64,000 bases of DNA from Planctomycetaceae bacterium (GTDB lineage: Bacteria; Planctomycetota; Planctomycetia; Planctomycetales; Planctomycetaceae): positions 1 through 64,000 of the forward strand of contig JAGQQG010000006.1 in NCBI GenBank assembly GCA_020426325.1. Reading direction: 5' to 3'. The notes under the pieces were generated by a model. That model made no database searches and was not told the DNA's origin. It was given only the letters and a program-made list of their open reading frames with translations. Within the stretch, counting starts at the first letter, position 1. Each line of letters opens with the position of its first letter. A program made the translations under genes and the position numbers. Below, in pieces: positions 17,710-26,960 of the stretch.

Positions 17710-19731
17710 ATGAACCTGGCTGAGATTCAATCTCCGTCACATGCTCGATCGCATTGGCCGGGCAAGTCGTGGACGGGTGTGATCAATCGCAAGGTGCGGC
17801 GAAAATGGCATTACGCCATGATCATCGTGCTGGCAACAACGCTCAATTTCGCGCGACTCATGCAGGCGGAACCGCTCAACAGTGCGAACGATCGCTCCCG
17901 ATGGTGCACCGTCTGGTCACTCGTCGAGCGGGGCACCTATCAGATCGATGAGATTCGTCAGCGATCCGGATGGGACACCATCGATCTTGTCAAACATGAC
18001 GACCACTTCTACTCGACCAAGCCGCCGCTCTTTCCGACGATCGTTGCAGGATTGTATTGGAGTCTGAAGCACACATTGGGCTGGTCGCTGGATCACCATC
18101 TGCTGACCACCACGCGCATTCTGCTGACGCTGATCAACATCGTCCCGTTGACGATCGCTCTTTGGCTGCTGTCGCGAGTGATCGACCGCGTTGCGACTAA
18201 CGACTTCACCCGGTACTTCCTTGTGGTGACCGCAGCCACGGCAACGCTGCTGCAACCGTTTGTGATTGTGTTGAACAACCATCTCCCCGGTGCGATCTGT
18301 TGCATGTTCGCACTGTATGCGGTGATTCAGATTCTGATCGAAGAACATCATTCTCCAAAGTACTTCGCCATGGCCGGGTTCTTCGCGGCCTGTACCTGCT
18401 GCAACGAGTTGCCGGCTGCGGCTTTCGGTGCTTCATTGTTCTTCTTTCTCGCTCGGGCCGATTTGCGAAAGACGTTCATCTGGTTTGTGCCGGCTGCTCT
18501 CGTTCCGCTCATCGCATTCTTTGTGACGAACATCATCGCCACGGGGGGATGGAAGCCGTTCTACCTGTACTATGGGACGGAGAAGTACCTCTTCATTGAC
18601 GATGGCGTCCCCAGTTACTGGTGGACTCCCCAGGGGATTGATCAGGCGAAAGACAGCCTCTGGATTTATCTCCTGCACTGTACTGTGGGACATCATGGCC
18701 TGCTGTCACTGACGCCTTTGTACGTGCTGACGCTTGTCGGCTGGGTTCGCACTTGTCAGGGAAAGACGCCCGTCCTGCATCTGATCCATCTCTGGGGGCT
18801 GGGATTAACCCTGCTGGTCTTCGGTTTCTTTCTGACCAAGACGGAGAACTACAACTACGGAGGAGTCAGCGTGGCCCTGCGATGGATGCTGTGGCTGACT
18901 CCGTTTTGGATCCTGGCGATGATCCCCACGCTCGACCGCTGGCAGCCGGGACGAGCCGGCTCCCTGGCCTGTCTGGTGTTGTTCGCTTGTTCGGTTTTCT
19001 CTGCCTGGTATCCCTTCGACAGCCCGTGGAAGCAGCCCTGGTTGTTCGAGTGGATGACGCGAATCGGCTGGATCGATTACTCCTCTCCCCCGCCGCCGGA
19101 GATGGCATCGTTTCACACCTGGCTTCGTCAGCTGCCCACGTCAGGGGACGAGTTCATTGAGTTCAACGGGGTGAATGAGAACGGCGACGTCACATCGCTG
19201 CGTCTCGCCGCTATTCCCGATGAATCAAATGACAAGACCAAGGTTTCCAGAATCTCAGTGACAAACAGCGTCGCGGGGAAGAGCGACAACTGGGTGCTTC
19301 CCATCGACAGACAGGCATTTGCTGAGGACCTTGATGTCGAAGAAGTAATCGTCTGGCCGGAGACAGGCGACTCTCCCGGCAAGAACAACGCCATCACGTT
19401 CTTCCGTGGGTTGCCCGAGCCGTGTCGATATGATCCGAAACGGATTCGGTACCTCGACTCACCGTTGCGTGATGAGAAGTTCCAATGTTGCCATGCGTAC
19501 AGTCGGGTCCTTTACGAACCGACCGGACGCGATGCCCCGGTGATCGTCCGTCGTGACCTCTGGCTGACTGATGATGTCCCATTCGGTGTGCTGATGTTCG
19601 AGACGACCGTCAGCGACGCGCAAACAGGCGCCATCCTCTCGCGACAGCGGATGAAGGCTGTCCGCGCCAGCAGCGTGAGGCCGTTCGACAAGGACCGATT
19701 GGGACTCCCCTCAATCCTGAAACCGGAGTGA
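17710..19731 (+). CDS. GT-C-like multi-pass membrane protein
   Basis: The 673-residue product starts at the base after the ftr stop, so the two are co-transcribed and probably co-translated. It has an N-terminal membrane segment (WHYAMIIVLATTLNFARLM), about ten further hydrophobic segments up to residue 440, and a soluble, beta-rich C-terminal part of about 230 residues. The first loop contains DEIRQRSGWDTIDLVKHDDHFYSTKPP, whose acidic residues and STKPP resemble the catalytic loop of PMT/ArnT-like glycosyltransferases. Substrate unknown. Its 3' end overlaps the convergent beta-propeller gene by 21 bases. Confidence 0.7.
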   Translation: MNLAEIQSPSHARSHWPGKSWTGVINRKVRRKWHYAMIIVLATTLNFARLMQAEPLNSANDRSRWCTVWSLVERGTYQIDEIRQRSGWDTIDLVKHDDHFYSTKPPLFPTIVAGLYWSLKHTLGWSLDHHLLTTTRILLTLINIVPLTIALWLLSRVIDRVATNDFTRYFLVVTAATATLLQPFVIVLNNHLPGAICCMFALYAVIQILIEEHHSPKYFAMAGFFAACTCCNELPAAAFGASLFFFLARADLRKTFIWFVPAALVPLIAFFVTNIIATGGWKPFYLYYGTEKYLFIDDGVPSYWWTPQGIDQAKDSLWIYLLHCTVGHHGLLSLTPLYVLTLVGWVRTCQGKTPVLHLIHLWGLGLTLLVFGFFLTKTENYNYGGVSVALRWMLWLTPFWILAMIPTLDRWQPGRAGSLACLVLFACSVFSAWYPFDSPWKQPWLFEWMTRIGWIDYSSPPPPEMASFHTWLRQLPTSGDEFIEFNGVNENGDVTSLRLAAIPDESNDKTKVSRISVTNSVAGKSDNWVLPIDRQAFAEDLDVEEVIVWPETGDSPGKNNAITFFRGLPEPCRYDPKRIRYLDSPLRDEKFQCCHAYSRVLYEPTGRDAPVIVRRDLWLTDDVPFGVLMFETTVSDAQTGAILSRQRMKAVRASSVRPFDKDRLGLPSILKPE

Positions 19732-21099
19732 GTACAGATCCGCATTCTTCAGATGAAAACGGATCTGGACCGGTTTGCCTTTCAGTTCGCTCACGTTGTC
19801 CTTTCCAGTCCAGGTCACCGCTTGGGCGATCTCATCCCCCGTGAGAGACGGTGCTGCGGCCAACTCATACCCTGGAGCGGGAGTGCCGTCTTCCTGAAGC
19901 AGTTCGACCTGCACGTTGCCCGCCTCGCCAGCTGCATAGTTGATCACGAGTTTGCTGCCGTCGAAGGTCAGCGGCTTGGTGGTCAGCGTGCCGCCGTCCG
20001 TGCCAGCATGGGCGGAGGCAAAGCCGTCGACGCGATACGTGAACCGCCGCACGCGGCTGTCCGGGCCGGTGTAGTACGCTTCGGTCGCATACACGCTGTA
20101 CTCACGATCGTTGCCGGGGAGCGAGAGCAGGCCGTTGGTCATGTAGTTGCTGCGGTTGCCGTCGCGGTCCTCGGGTGCCGATTGCGGAATGACCGCGTCG
20201 TTGAAGCGATGGAACGTCAACCCGTCACGGCTGGACATGAACACCGGCTCGACCTGTTCGTGCTCCGGCAGAAAGCGCGTCGGAAAGCCGATGCGAATAT
20301 GGGGTGCTCGCGGGTACGGACGGATCGCATTCGTGTAGAGGTGCTGATGCGGCTGCCCCGGATACGTGAGCGGCACCGGCTCGGTCCAGTGCAGGAAGTC
20401 GTCCGAAGTGCACATAGAGATGGCTCGCACACCATTGGCAAAGTAGCGGTGATAATCGACATACTGCCCGGTGACTGCATCCCAGAAGGCGAGATTCTGC
20501 GAGTCGAATGCTCCCTCGGTGATCACCGGCTCGTCCGCCATCAACTCCCAGCGAATGCCGTCAGGCGACTGGAACACGTACAGACCCTTCTTCCCCTCAG
20601 GTCGTCCGCGCGAGATGCCTTTGTACTTCGCCTGCGGGTCGCAGTCCGGGTTCATGTCCTTGAAGGCGACGAAGCAATGCGTGCCCAGCCCGTCGAGGAT
20701 GATATTGTTCGCCTTCGAGCCTTCAAACTCGAACAGTCCCAACTCCGGCTTGGTCCAGTTGATGCCGTCCGTGCTCTCTGCGTAACACGTCACCTCCCGA
20801 TGCGTCGCCTTGCGGGTCTGCTCATCAAAGTGCGACCCCCGGTAGTACATGCGGTACAGGTCCCCATCCTGAAAGATCGAGTAGTACGCACACGTATTCC
20901 CCTCCCAGGGCTTGTCCGTCACAAACACCACCTCCTGCGGCACCGGCTGATGCACCTTGAGCGCGACGTCACCCGTCATCTCTTCGATGAGAAACCCATC
21001 AAACAACGGCTCCAACCGCGCCCCAATCTCAACCGGCTCCGCCGCGTGAGACACAACAGCAATCAAGGACAGCCCAAGAACCGACAGACAAACTCTCAT
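19711..21099 (-). CDS. Secreted beta-propeller protein (GH32/43-like fold)
   Basis: The 462-residue product has a signal peptide (MRVCLSVLGLSLIAVVSHA) and repeated motifs like YAESTDGINWTKPELG, FQSPDGIRWELM, MCTSDDFLHWTEP and MSSRDGLTFHRF, typical of five-bladed propellers of the glycoside hydrolase 32/43 type. The last 90 residues form a separate beta domain. Catalytic residues cannot be named, so it may be a glycan-binding or -cleaving exoprotein. A paralog with the same layout lies at 43075-44724. It overlaps the membrane protein gene by 21 bases at the 3' end. Confidence 0.78.
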   Translation of the reverse strand: MRVCLSVLGLSLIAVVSHAAEPVEIGARLEPLFDGFLIEEMTGDVALKVHQPVPQEVVFVTDKPWEGNTCAYYSIFQDGDLYRMYYRGSHFDEQTRKATHREVTCYAESTDGINWTKPELGLFEFEGSKANNIILDGLGTHCFVAFKDMNPDCDPQAKYKGISRGRPEGKKGLYVFQSPDGIRWELMADEPVITEGAFDSQNLAFWDAVTGQYVDYHRYFANGVRAISMCTSDDFLHWTEPVPLTYPGQPHQHLYTNAIRPYPRAPHIRIGFPTRFLPEHEQVEPVFMSSRDGLTFHRFNDAVIPQSAPEDRDGNRSNYMTNGLLSLPGNDREYSVYATEAYYTGPDSRVRRFTYRVDGFASAHAGTDGGTLTTKPLTFDGSKLVINYAAGEAGNVQVELLQEDGTPAPGYELAAAPSLTGDEIAQAVTWTGKDNVSELKGKPVQIRFHLKNADLYSLRFQD

Positions 21100-21133
21100 G
21101 ATGATACTCCTCAGAACACGGCAACAATGCGAA

Positions 21134-21197
21134 CTTCGTTACCTTCGTTTCCTCCTGTGACAAAATCAATGGACAGAAGGAAACGAAGTCAACGAAG
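21134..21197. repeat. Inverted repeat, 20-base arms
   Basis: Arms at 21134-21153 and 21178-21197 are reverse complements with two mismatches and a 24-base spacer. Arms have the theme CTTCGTT..CTTCGTTTCCT. It sits in the 305-base gap between two divergent genes; the rest of this gap shows no gene. Confidence 0.7.
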
Positions 21198-21404
21198 AGA
21201 AGCGGTCATCGAGAGAGAGTGGCAGGGTCAACAGCGAAGCGTATGGTCCTACGATGACAGCCACGGGCAAACTTGTTGTCCATGTCATCAGTCGGGTTGT
21301 ACTCGTGAAACCGTGTTACCCCGGTTCAACACGAGCCAACAAATTGACCACACCTTGGCACAGAGTTACGCTGCCGAATACTGGATAATCCCGGTCTGGA
21401 AGTA

Positions 21405-22166
21405 ATGAATTCAAGTTATGCAACAACGACAATGCTGATCCTCGATGACCGATCGACATGGCCTGAGCACATTATTGATCAACTCAATACCGATGCGGTT
21501 ATTCAACTTTGCAAATCGCATGAGTTTATGGAACACATTGTCGATCAGCCGCGACTCGTCGACATCTTCGCTGACGTCGATTCTTTCGCCCGCGATCATG
21601 GCCTTGCTGGTTATCACTGCACCAAACAAGCAGAATCATCTCTCTTCCAATCAACCGGTCTTCGGACACTCGATATTGCTGAGCACCACGCATGGTTTCG
21701 CGAGCTAATTCGAGAGCATCCCGATGTAGACAAAGAACTTTATCAGCACATCGACGCTCAACTCACGTACTGGCAGAAAAACCACACTGGGAAACGCGAG
21801 GGCATGATCTGGTTCTGTTTGACTCGAACGCTTGTTCTTGTTTCCGGGACGGAATCATTTTTTAAGTACTTCGGTGGCGAGGCAGTGTATTTCGCATTCA
21901 TGCATGATGAACGAGTAGCTCCCATCCTCGAAAAAATTGGGGTCCCAGTTGTTGTGGAGGCGAAAATCAATGTTGCCGATCTCACGGTGTTTCGGCAATG
22001 GGCATTTGGCCGCACCTTGGTCAGCCATTTTGCGCACTCTCAAAATCCGGACTTCTTCATCGAAGAACTTGAAGGCTATGCTTCTTCTTGGATTCCCCCC
22101 GAATCTGTGATTGCGGTTCATTCGCACGAGCAGTTTGTGACATCGCTTGCTGCAGGTGTTGCATAA
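21405..22166 (+). CDS. Hypothetical protein, 253 residues
   Basis: No family is recognised. The protein is soluble, with no signal peptide, rich in His, Phe and Trp (for example HHAWFRELIREHPDVD and YWQKNHTGKREGMIWF), and looks alpha/beta. The start ATG at 21405 has GGAAG close upstream; a second ATG lies nine codons on. The gene is more AT-rich than its neighbours and lies beside a recombinase, which suggests acquired DNA. Intact frame and even codon pattern support a real gene. Confidence 0.65.
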   Translation: MNSSYATTTMLILDDRSTWPEHIIDQLNTDAVIQLCKSHEFMEHIVDQPRLVDIFADVDSFARDHGLAGYHCTKQAESSLFQSTGLRTLDIAEHHAWFRELIREHPDVDKELYQHIDAQLTYWQKNHTGKREGMIWFCLTRTLVLVSGTESFFKYFGGEAVYFAFMHDERVAPILEKIGVPVVVEAKINVADLTVFRQWAFGRTLVSHFAHSQNPDFFIEELEGYASSWIPPESVIAVHSHEQFVTSLAAGVA

Positions 22167-22342
22167 CAAAAAAATCCACCACCTGTGACTGTGGTCGACC
22201 GCAGGGAGCCCACAGATTGTGCGTCCAACTAGCTGGGGGCAGGGTGGCCCGGCCGGAGGTAACGACGGCGGGAACTCGAAAACCTCCTTATTCTTATCAA
22301 GAGCTTCTAAAGAGCCCTTGAAAGCAGAGGTTTTTGAGGCAG

Positions 22343-23527
22343 ATGTCCGAGCGTAGGCGTCTGTTGAGTGAGTGGAATAAGTGGTGGAGCTTGCTGCTCT
22401 TGCCCCCACTCGAACCCGGACCCGAAAGATTCAGAATGTCCTGTTCTGTTCTGCGCTCTCCGTACGCGCGTGAGCTGTTGACCGTCAGTGAGGCCAGCCA
22501 GGTAGCAGGTGTTTCGATTGGAACAATTCGCAACTGGTGTAAAGAAGGTGAGATTCAGACCACAAGAACGCTTGGTGGACACAGACGAATAAGTCGCTCC
22601 TCCCTGCTTGAAAAGTTGGGGCTACAGGCAGCCAGCAAGAGCAGCAGAAAATATGTGTGTGTTTATTTGAGGGTTTCGTCCGAGAGCCAAAGGCGAGAGG
22701 GTTCCTTGGACAGACAGAAAGAGAGGATGGTGGAGTTCGTCAAAGAGAAGTTTGGACTGGCCGAGGACGACTGTTTGGTTATCCGAGATGTTGCCAGTGC
22801 CTTCGGGCAGAGACAGGGCCTGATGAAGATGATTGATGGAATCCTCAGTGGTGACATTGGGACGGTTGCAGAATTTCAAGACAGGCTCAGCCGGACCGGT
22901 TCCGAATATCAAATGCTCCTGCATCTGATGAAACAGAATGGATGCGAGTTGGTTTTCGCTGAGCAAACCATCAAGGATGAGAGCGAACACGGTTATCTGG
23001 TTCGCGAGGTCATTGACTACATGACCGTACTGGCCAACAGAGTGAGTTCAAGCAAAGCCGCCAAGTTATGCAGAGCTGATGTGAGAGATGAGGTGGTTGA
23101 AAGAACGAAGGAGATTGAGAAAGAAGGATGCGGGCTGTATTGGGCGGTGAAGATTCTGAGAGAGGAAGGTGTCACCTCAACCATCAAGGGTGAGGAGAGA
23201 TTGATTACCTACAGCGTGTTGAGGAAACGTCTTCTTCAGGAGCAGGTGAGTTACAGGAAGTATCCAGAGAATCCAAATCGAATTCCGAAAGTGGACTCGC
23301 CCGTAATTGAGAGGTTCATCAAGGAGCGGTGCGTCATCAGCAAGGAAGAAACGGAATGGTCTGATGAGCTGTACGCGGCCTATGTGACTTGGGCAGAGCA
23401 GCAGGGAAAGAGGCCACAGCCGAGAAGAGCTTTTGCTGAGAACGTGAAACGGCTTGGTTACAAAACCTATCGCTCCACAAAATCTAGAAGACGCTGGCAG
23501 GGTTTGAAGCTTTTGGATGCTCGCTGA
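22343..23527 (+). CDS. Serine recombinase with MerR-type HTH and D5/P4-primase-like C-terminus
   Basis: The about 394-residue product has three parts. First, an IS607-type/MerR HTH (LTVSEASQVAGVSIGTIRNW and RTLGGHRRISRSSL). Second, a serine resolvase domain starting YVCVYLRVSSESQ, whose first Ser after RV is the catalytic residue, with DRLSRTG. Third, a C-terminal winged-helix segment of about 70 residues (ELYAAYVTWAEQQGKRPQPR then AFAENVKRLGYKTYRS) that resembles the C-terminus of P4/D5-type primases. The start is not settled: TTG 22334, ATG 22343 or ATG 22439. No tnpB is present. It probably drives a mobile element. Confidence 0.82.
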   Translation: MSERRRLLSEWNKWWSLLLLPPLEPGPERFRMSCSVLRSPYARELLTVSEASQVAGVSIGTIRNWCKEGEIQTTRTLGGHRRISRSSLLEKLGLQAASKSSRKYVCVYLRVSSESQRREGSLDRQKERMVEFVKEKFGLAEDDCLVIRDVASAFGQRQGLMKMIDGILSGDIGTVAEFQDRLSRTGSEYQMLLHLMKQNGCELVFAEQTIKDESEHGYLVREVIDYMTVLANRVSSSKAAKLCRADVRDEVVERTKEIEKEGCGLYWAVKILREEGVTSTIKGEERLITYSVLRKRLLQEQVSYRKYPENPNRIPKVDSPVIERFIKERCVISKEETEWSDELYAAYVTWAEQQGKRPQPRRAFAENVKRLGYKTYRSTKSRRRWQGLKLLDAR

Positions 23528-24199
23528 CAGCATCCTTTCCCTGGATACCAACTGTCCTTATTCCTGTGCTTTTTCAGCGAAGCTGATGGAGATTTTGTCA
23601 GTTTTGGGTTGTCGGGTCGCGAAGCGACAGGATGATTCTCACTCCGTGTCCGAGATTCCCTCCAGGATCGTCCGCACAGTGACTTTCGTCTTGTGCCGCA
23701 GGCCCCAGCCTGAAACAGCTGAACCACCCGTGTCGGTTGTTTTTCGATCGAGTAAAAATGCTCTCCTACGTTATCATTCCCTGACACCTCATATCGTCTC
23801 CCTCGTTGTCCCTTCTGGACGGCGTATCAGGTATGGCCTGCTCTGAAATGTGCCACCGGGTACCACGGGTTGTCCTCAACCCGTGTCGCGAGGGGACACG
23901 AAGCATTCCAGAAGACGCACGATTTGTGATGGCAGGTCGACTTCGCGAAGGCTTCCTGCCGCTGGTGCGGCAACGGTTGAGGACAACCGTTGATACCCGG
24001 CGGTCTCTGAGTGGTAAGCATCAGCACATGTCTCTTCACGTTCACCTTGACAAATCGTCCCGTTTTTGCACACACTAATCATACGTCAATGTACAAATCG
24101 GTAGTGTGATGTGTGAGGCGTTGCGGGTTCCTCAGGATGAGGAATGAGTGGGCACGAAGCACACCTCCCTCCGAGTACAACTCACAGGACGTGACAGGG
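23528..24199. other. Gene-free stretch, 670 bases
   Basis: Between the recombinase and ispE I see no supported coding sequence. Its main content is the large inverted repeat at 23853-24004 and a TA-rich patch near 24075-24110. It may be the right part of the mobile segment that carries the recombinase. Confidence 0.6.
23853..24004. repeat. Large imperfect inverted repeat (hairpin element)
   Basis: The left part has CCACCGGGTACCACGG, then GGTTGTCCTCAACC; the right part has GGTTGAGGACAACC, then CCGTTGATACCCGGCGG. The two 14-base cores (near 23868-23881 and 23974-23987) are perfect reverse complements, and the outer arms also pair with few mismatches. Each core is itself nearly palindromic. Such elements are seen as REP/MITE-like intergenic repeats. 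Confidence 0.7.
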
Positions 24200-25108
24200 A
24201 TGGTGGTCCGTCACCAAGGACCGTCACTGGTCATTCACACGCCTGCCAAGCTCAACCTGTTCTTGGATGTGCTCGGCAAGCGGCCAGACGGTTATCACTC
24301 GCTCGAGACTGTCATGGTTTCGGTGGGGCTGTATGACTCGCTCGTCTTTCGAGAGATCGAGTCAAATCAGACCCGGCTGAATTGCCATCGGTGTGAGTCC
24401 CGCCCGACGTTTGAAAAACAAACTCTCCCAACCCTCCCCGCTGGCCCAGACAACCTTGTCCTGCGTGCTGCCGACCTTCTGCGCAAACAGACTGGCTGTG
24501 ACCAGGGTGTGGAGATCACACTCGTGAAGCGCATCCCCATGCAGGCTGGCATGGGGGGCGGGTCGAGTGATGCAGCTGCAACGCTGGTTGGCCTCAATCA
24601 ATTTTGGGGCTGCGATCTGACAAGTGAGAAACTCCATATGCTGGCTGCCGAGTTGGGAAGTGACGTCAACTTCTTCCTGGAATCACCCATCGCAGCCGTG
24701 TGTCGCGGTCGTGGCGAAGTCATTGAACCCGTTCGGTTGTCGAGACGTTTTCACGCTGTCGTCGCCTGCCCGTCCAGCGGTCTGTCCACCGCGAACGTGT
24801 TTCGAGCCTGGGCGTCCGAACGGCAACGACATGCATCGGTCACGTCCTTCGTCAGCCAGATGCAGCGTGGAACTTTGAGCCAGCACGACATTCACAATGC
24901 ACTTGAGCGACCAGCAAGAGAACTCAACGGCGATGTCGCCCGGACTCTCGACAGCTTACGTCGCATTGCCAACGGTCCGGTCGGCATGAGCGGAAGTGGC
25001 ACATCCTGTTTTGTCTTATGTCGCACGGCAAGAGAGGCCGGTGTCATTGCCGGTCGCCTGAGTTTCGACCGGTCGCTCCGCGTGTTCCCGGTCAGCAGTC
25101 GAGTCTGA
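24200..25108 (+). CDS. ispE: 4-diphosphocytidyl-2-C-methyl-D-erythritol kinase
   Basis: The GHMP kinase phosphorylates CDP-methylerythritol in the MEP isoprenoid pathway. The motifs TPAKLNLFLDVLGKRPDGYH (substrate and catalytic region), the P-loop PMQAGMGGGSSDAAATL and GMSGSGTSCFVL are intact. The frame is open upstream to 24113, but the ATG at 24200 gives a 302-residue protein of normal size beginning MVVRHQGP. spoVG follows 83 bases downstream on the same strand, an order also known from Firmicutes (ispE ... spoVG). Confidence 0.95.
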   Translation: MVVRHQGPSLVIHTPAKLNLFLDVLGKRPDGYHSLETVMVSVGLYDSLVFREIESNQTRLNCHRCESRPTFEKQTLPTLPAGPDNLVLRAADLLRKQTGCDQGVEITLVKRIPMQAGMGGGSSDAAATLVGLNQFWGCDLTSEKLHMLAAELGSDVNFFLESPIAAVCRGRGEVIEPVRLSRRFHAVVACPSSGLSTANVFRAWASERQRHASVTSFVSQMQRGTLSQHDIHNALERPARELNGDVARTLDSLRRIANGPVGMSGSGTSCFVLCRTAREAGVIAGRLSFDRSLRVFPVSSRV

Positions 25109-25191
25109 AAGAATTTGGAAAAGACCATTGAGATGAGGAGTGTGTGAAGCATCCCCCTGCCGCTTGAAAATACACCACGGAGGAGTACATC

Positions 25192-25854
25192 GTGGAAATC
25201 AGTGAAGTTCGCATCAAGTTGATGGCCGACCCCAATGATCGATTGAAGGCATTCTGTTCGATCACCCTCGACTCCGCATTTGTGATTCGCGACCTTAAAA
25301 TCATTCAGGGGGGCAAGGGGCTGTTTGTGGCAATGCCCAGTCGCAAACTGACCGACAAATGTCCTCAGTGCTCCACAAAAAACAATTTGCGGGCAGCGTT
25401 CTGCAATGAATGCGGCCATCGTCTGCGATCGGACCGTGCGATCAAAGACGAGGATGGTCGTGCCAAGCTTTATGCGGACATCGCTCACCCGATCAATTCA
25501 AGCTGTCGCGACATGATCCAGGAAGATGTCATCAAAGCGTATGAGGAAGAGATCATCCTTTCGCGACAGGACGGATATCTGTGCCGCTACGATGACTATG
25601 GCGAGGACACCTTTGCGATGTCAGACGAGGAGGAGTGGGACACCGACGTTTCACCCGCAACACTTCCGATGTCCATGCAAGTGGATGGAACTCCTCCAAA
25701 GTCGCCGGCTGCTCAGATCGAATCCCATTCCAATGAACCCTTGCGAGGCCCGCATACGGCTGCTGCTCATCGGAGTGGGAACCACGAAGTTGCCGGTCGT
25801 TCGTATCGAAGCGACGCTTCCGATGCGGATTCTTTCGGCGAGGGAATCATTTAG
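25192..25854 (+). CDS. spoVG: SpoVG-family protein with inserted zinc ribbon
   Basis: The 220-residue product begins with the SpoVG fold ([35 protein letters not shown]) and continues it at [11 protein letters not shown]. Between these halves lies an inserted ribbon with Cys57, Cys60, Cys71 and Cys74 (KCPQC and FCNECG). A C-terminal acidic, low-complexity tail follows. SpoVG is an RNA/DNA-binding regulator in Firmicutes, about 97 residues, so this version is twice as long. The start is GTG at 25192 with GGAGGAG upstream. A hairpin terminator follows. Confidence 0.92.
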   Translation: MEISEVRIKLMADPNDRLKAFCSITLDSAFVIRDLKIIQGGKGLFVAMPSRKLTDKCPQCSTKNNLRAAFCNECGHRLRSDRAIKDEDGRAKLYADIAHPINSSCRDMIQEDVIKAYEEEIILSRQDGYLCRYDDYGEDTFAMSDEEEWDTDVSPATLPMSMQVDGTPPKSPAAQIESHSNEPLRGPHTAAAHRSGNHEVAGRSYRSDASDADSFGEGII

Positions 25855-25870
25855 GTCGCGCGCGTGAAAA

Positions 25871-25900
25871 AACCCGTCGGCCGGAACCGACGGGCTTCTC
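25871..25900 (+). terminator. Bidirectional hairpin terminator
   Basis: CCCGTCGG (25873-25880) and CCGACGGG (25887-25894) form a perfect 8-base stem with a six-base loop, with an A run before it and CTTCTCT after it. It lies between the convergent ends of spoVG and the next minus-strand gene, so it can end transcription from both sides. Confidence 0.8.
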
Positions 25901-25924
25901 TGATCAGACCGATTCAGGTGGCGG

Positions 25925-26530
25925 TCAAATCGTCAGGTTCACGATGCGGCCCATGATGAGTCGCACGTAGCGGACGTCGGTCGGAGCACTCCCCGGCCCG
26001 CCTTGGTAGATTTCCACACGGTGGATATGGCTGAGGCCCGGCAGCAGAGGCTTCGACTCGAAGTGCCAGATCGACGGATCCTGGTCGTCCTGGTACCCCT
26101 TGAGCGTCTCTTCCATCCGCGAATCGTTCGTCCAGCGAACGATCACGAACGAAGCCGTCGAGGCTCGCACGTCAATCATTCCCACACGTGGATGCTTAGT
26201 AGCCGGTACGGGACGAGAGGCCAGATGGTATGTCTGTCCAAGTGTCCCCGGCGGAGTGGCGGCCTGACTCGGCATTCCAGAGTCGGCATATTCGGGATCT
26301 CCGAACTCTGAGCCATAAGAGTGATCGATCTCGGTGGAGATAATCGGACCACTGTGTTCATAGCCGTCATAAGGTGCGGACTCGATGTGCTGGGCACCGA
26401 ATCCACCACCATTCTGGCAGTTACATCCGACCTGCTGCACATCTCCGGCAAGCAACCCCCAGGTGGGGCCACACGCCATGGTCACTCCCAGTAGTGGCCG
26501 AAGCAGGCGGGTGAAGGTCACATCATTCAT
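25925..26530 (-). CDS. Exported hypothetical protein
   Basis: The 201-residue product has a signal-like N-terminus (RLLRPLLGVTMACGPTWGLLAG), then VGCNCQNGGG, a low-complexity acidic and Ser/Gly/Pro-rich stretch with many Tyr and His, and a C-terminal beta-rich segment of about 90 residues. No family recognised. The frame is open to 26557 through a TTG, but the ATG at 26530 is preferred because it starts the signal peptide. It ends at the terminator shared with spoVG. Confidence 0.6.
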   Translation of the reverse strand: MNDVTFTRLLRPLLGVTMACGPTWGLLAGDVQQVGCNCQNGGGFGAQHIESAPYDGYEHSGPIISTEIDHSYGSEFGDPEYADSGMPSQAATPPGTLGQTYHLASRPVPATKHPRVGMIDVRASTASFVIVRWTNDSRMEETLKGYQDDQDPSIWHFESKPLLPGLSHIHRVEIYQGGPGSAPTDVRYVRLIMGRIVNLTI

Positions 26531-26960
26531 TACATATTTCCCAGGGTGAGGGGACAAAACTCGTCACGGGTTGTGTGCCGGAAATGGTTCCCAGAGAGGT
26601 GGACAAAAGCTCTGTTCGCCCAGGCACAAAAAATGGATGCGATCCGGGTTGCTCCAATGATCCTCATGGTGAAGGTTGCGAAGGATTTGCGAGCCACCGT
26701 CTCGATCGAACTTCAGGGGAGTCGCCCCTGCCAAGAACCTATCACTCGTCCAAATTCGTGTCGGAAGAATCTCGTCAGAGAACTCAACAATCTGCTGCCT
26801 CTCTCCTCACACGCTGGACGTGTTTCCGCACCTTGCCTAATCAAACTCCTGACTTCTCGGATTCTGTCGGGTGTTCCGGCTTGTCATCCTCGACTCGCCA
26901 TGCGTACGATCGATCTGAAGCGTTCGGTCACTCAACCTTCCCGGAATACGGAACTCTCGA
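26531..26960. other. Gene-free stretch, 430 bases
   Basis: This gap separates two divergent genes and should hold their promoters. I see no convincing gene, hairpin or known regulatory element. A short frame on the plus strand (26575-26964) ends in an ATGA overlap with the next start but has no family resemblance. Confidence 0.5.

Noticed and set aside
19753..21405. 550-residue open frame on the plus strand
   Set aside because: Antisense of the secreted propeller gene; composition rich in Arg, Val and His as expected for a shadow frame.
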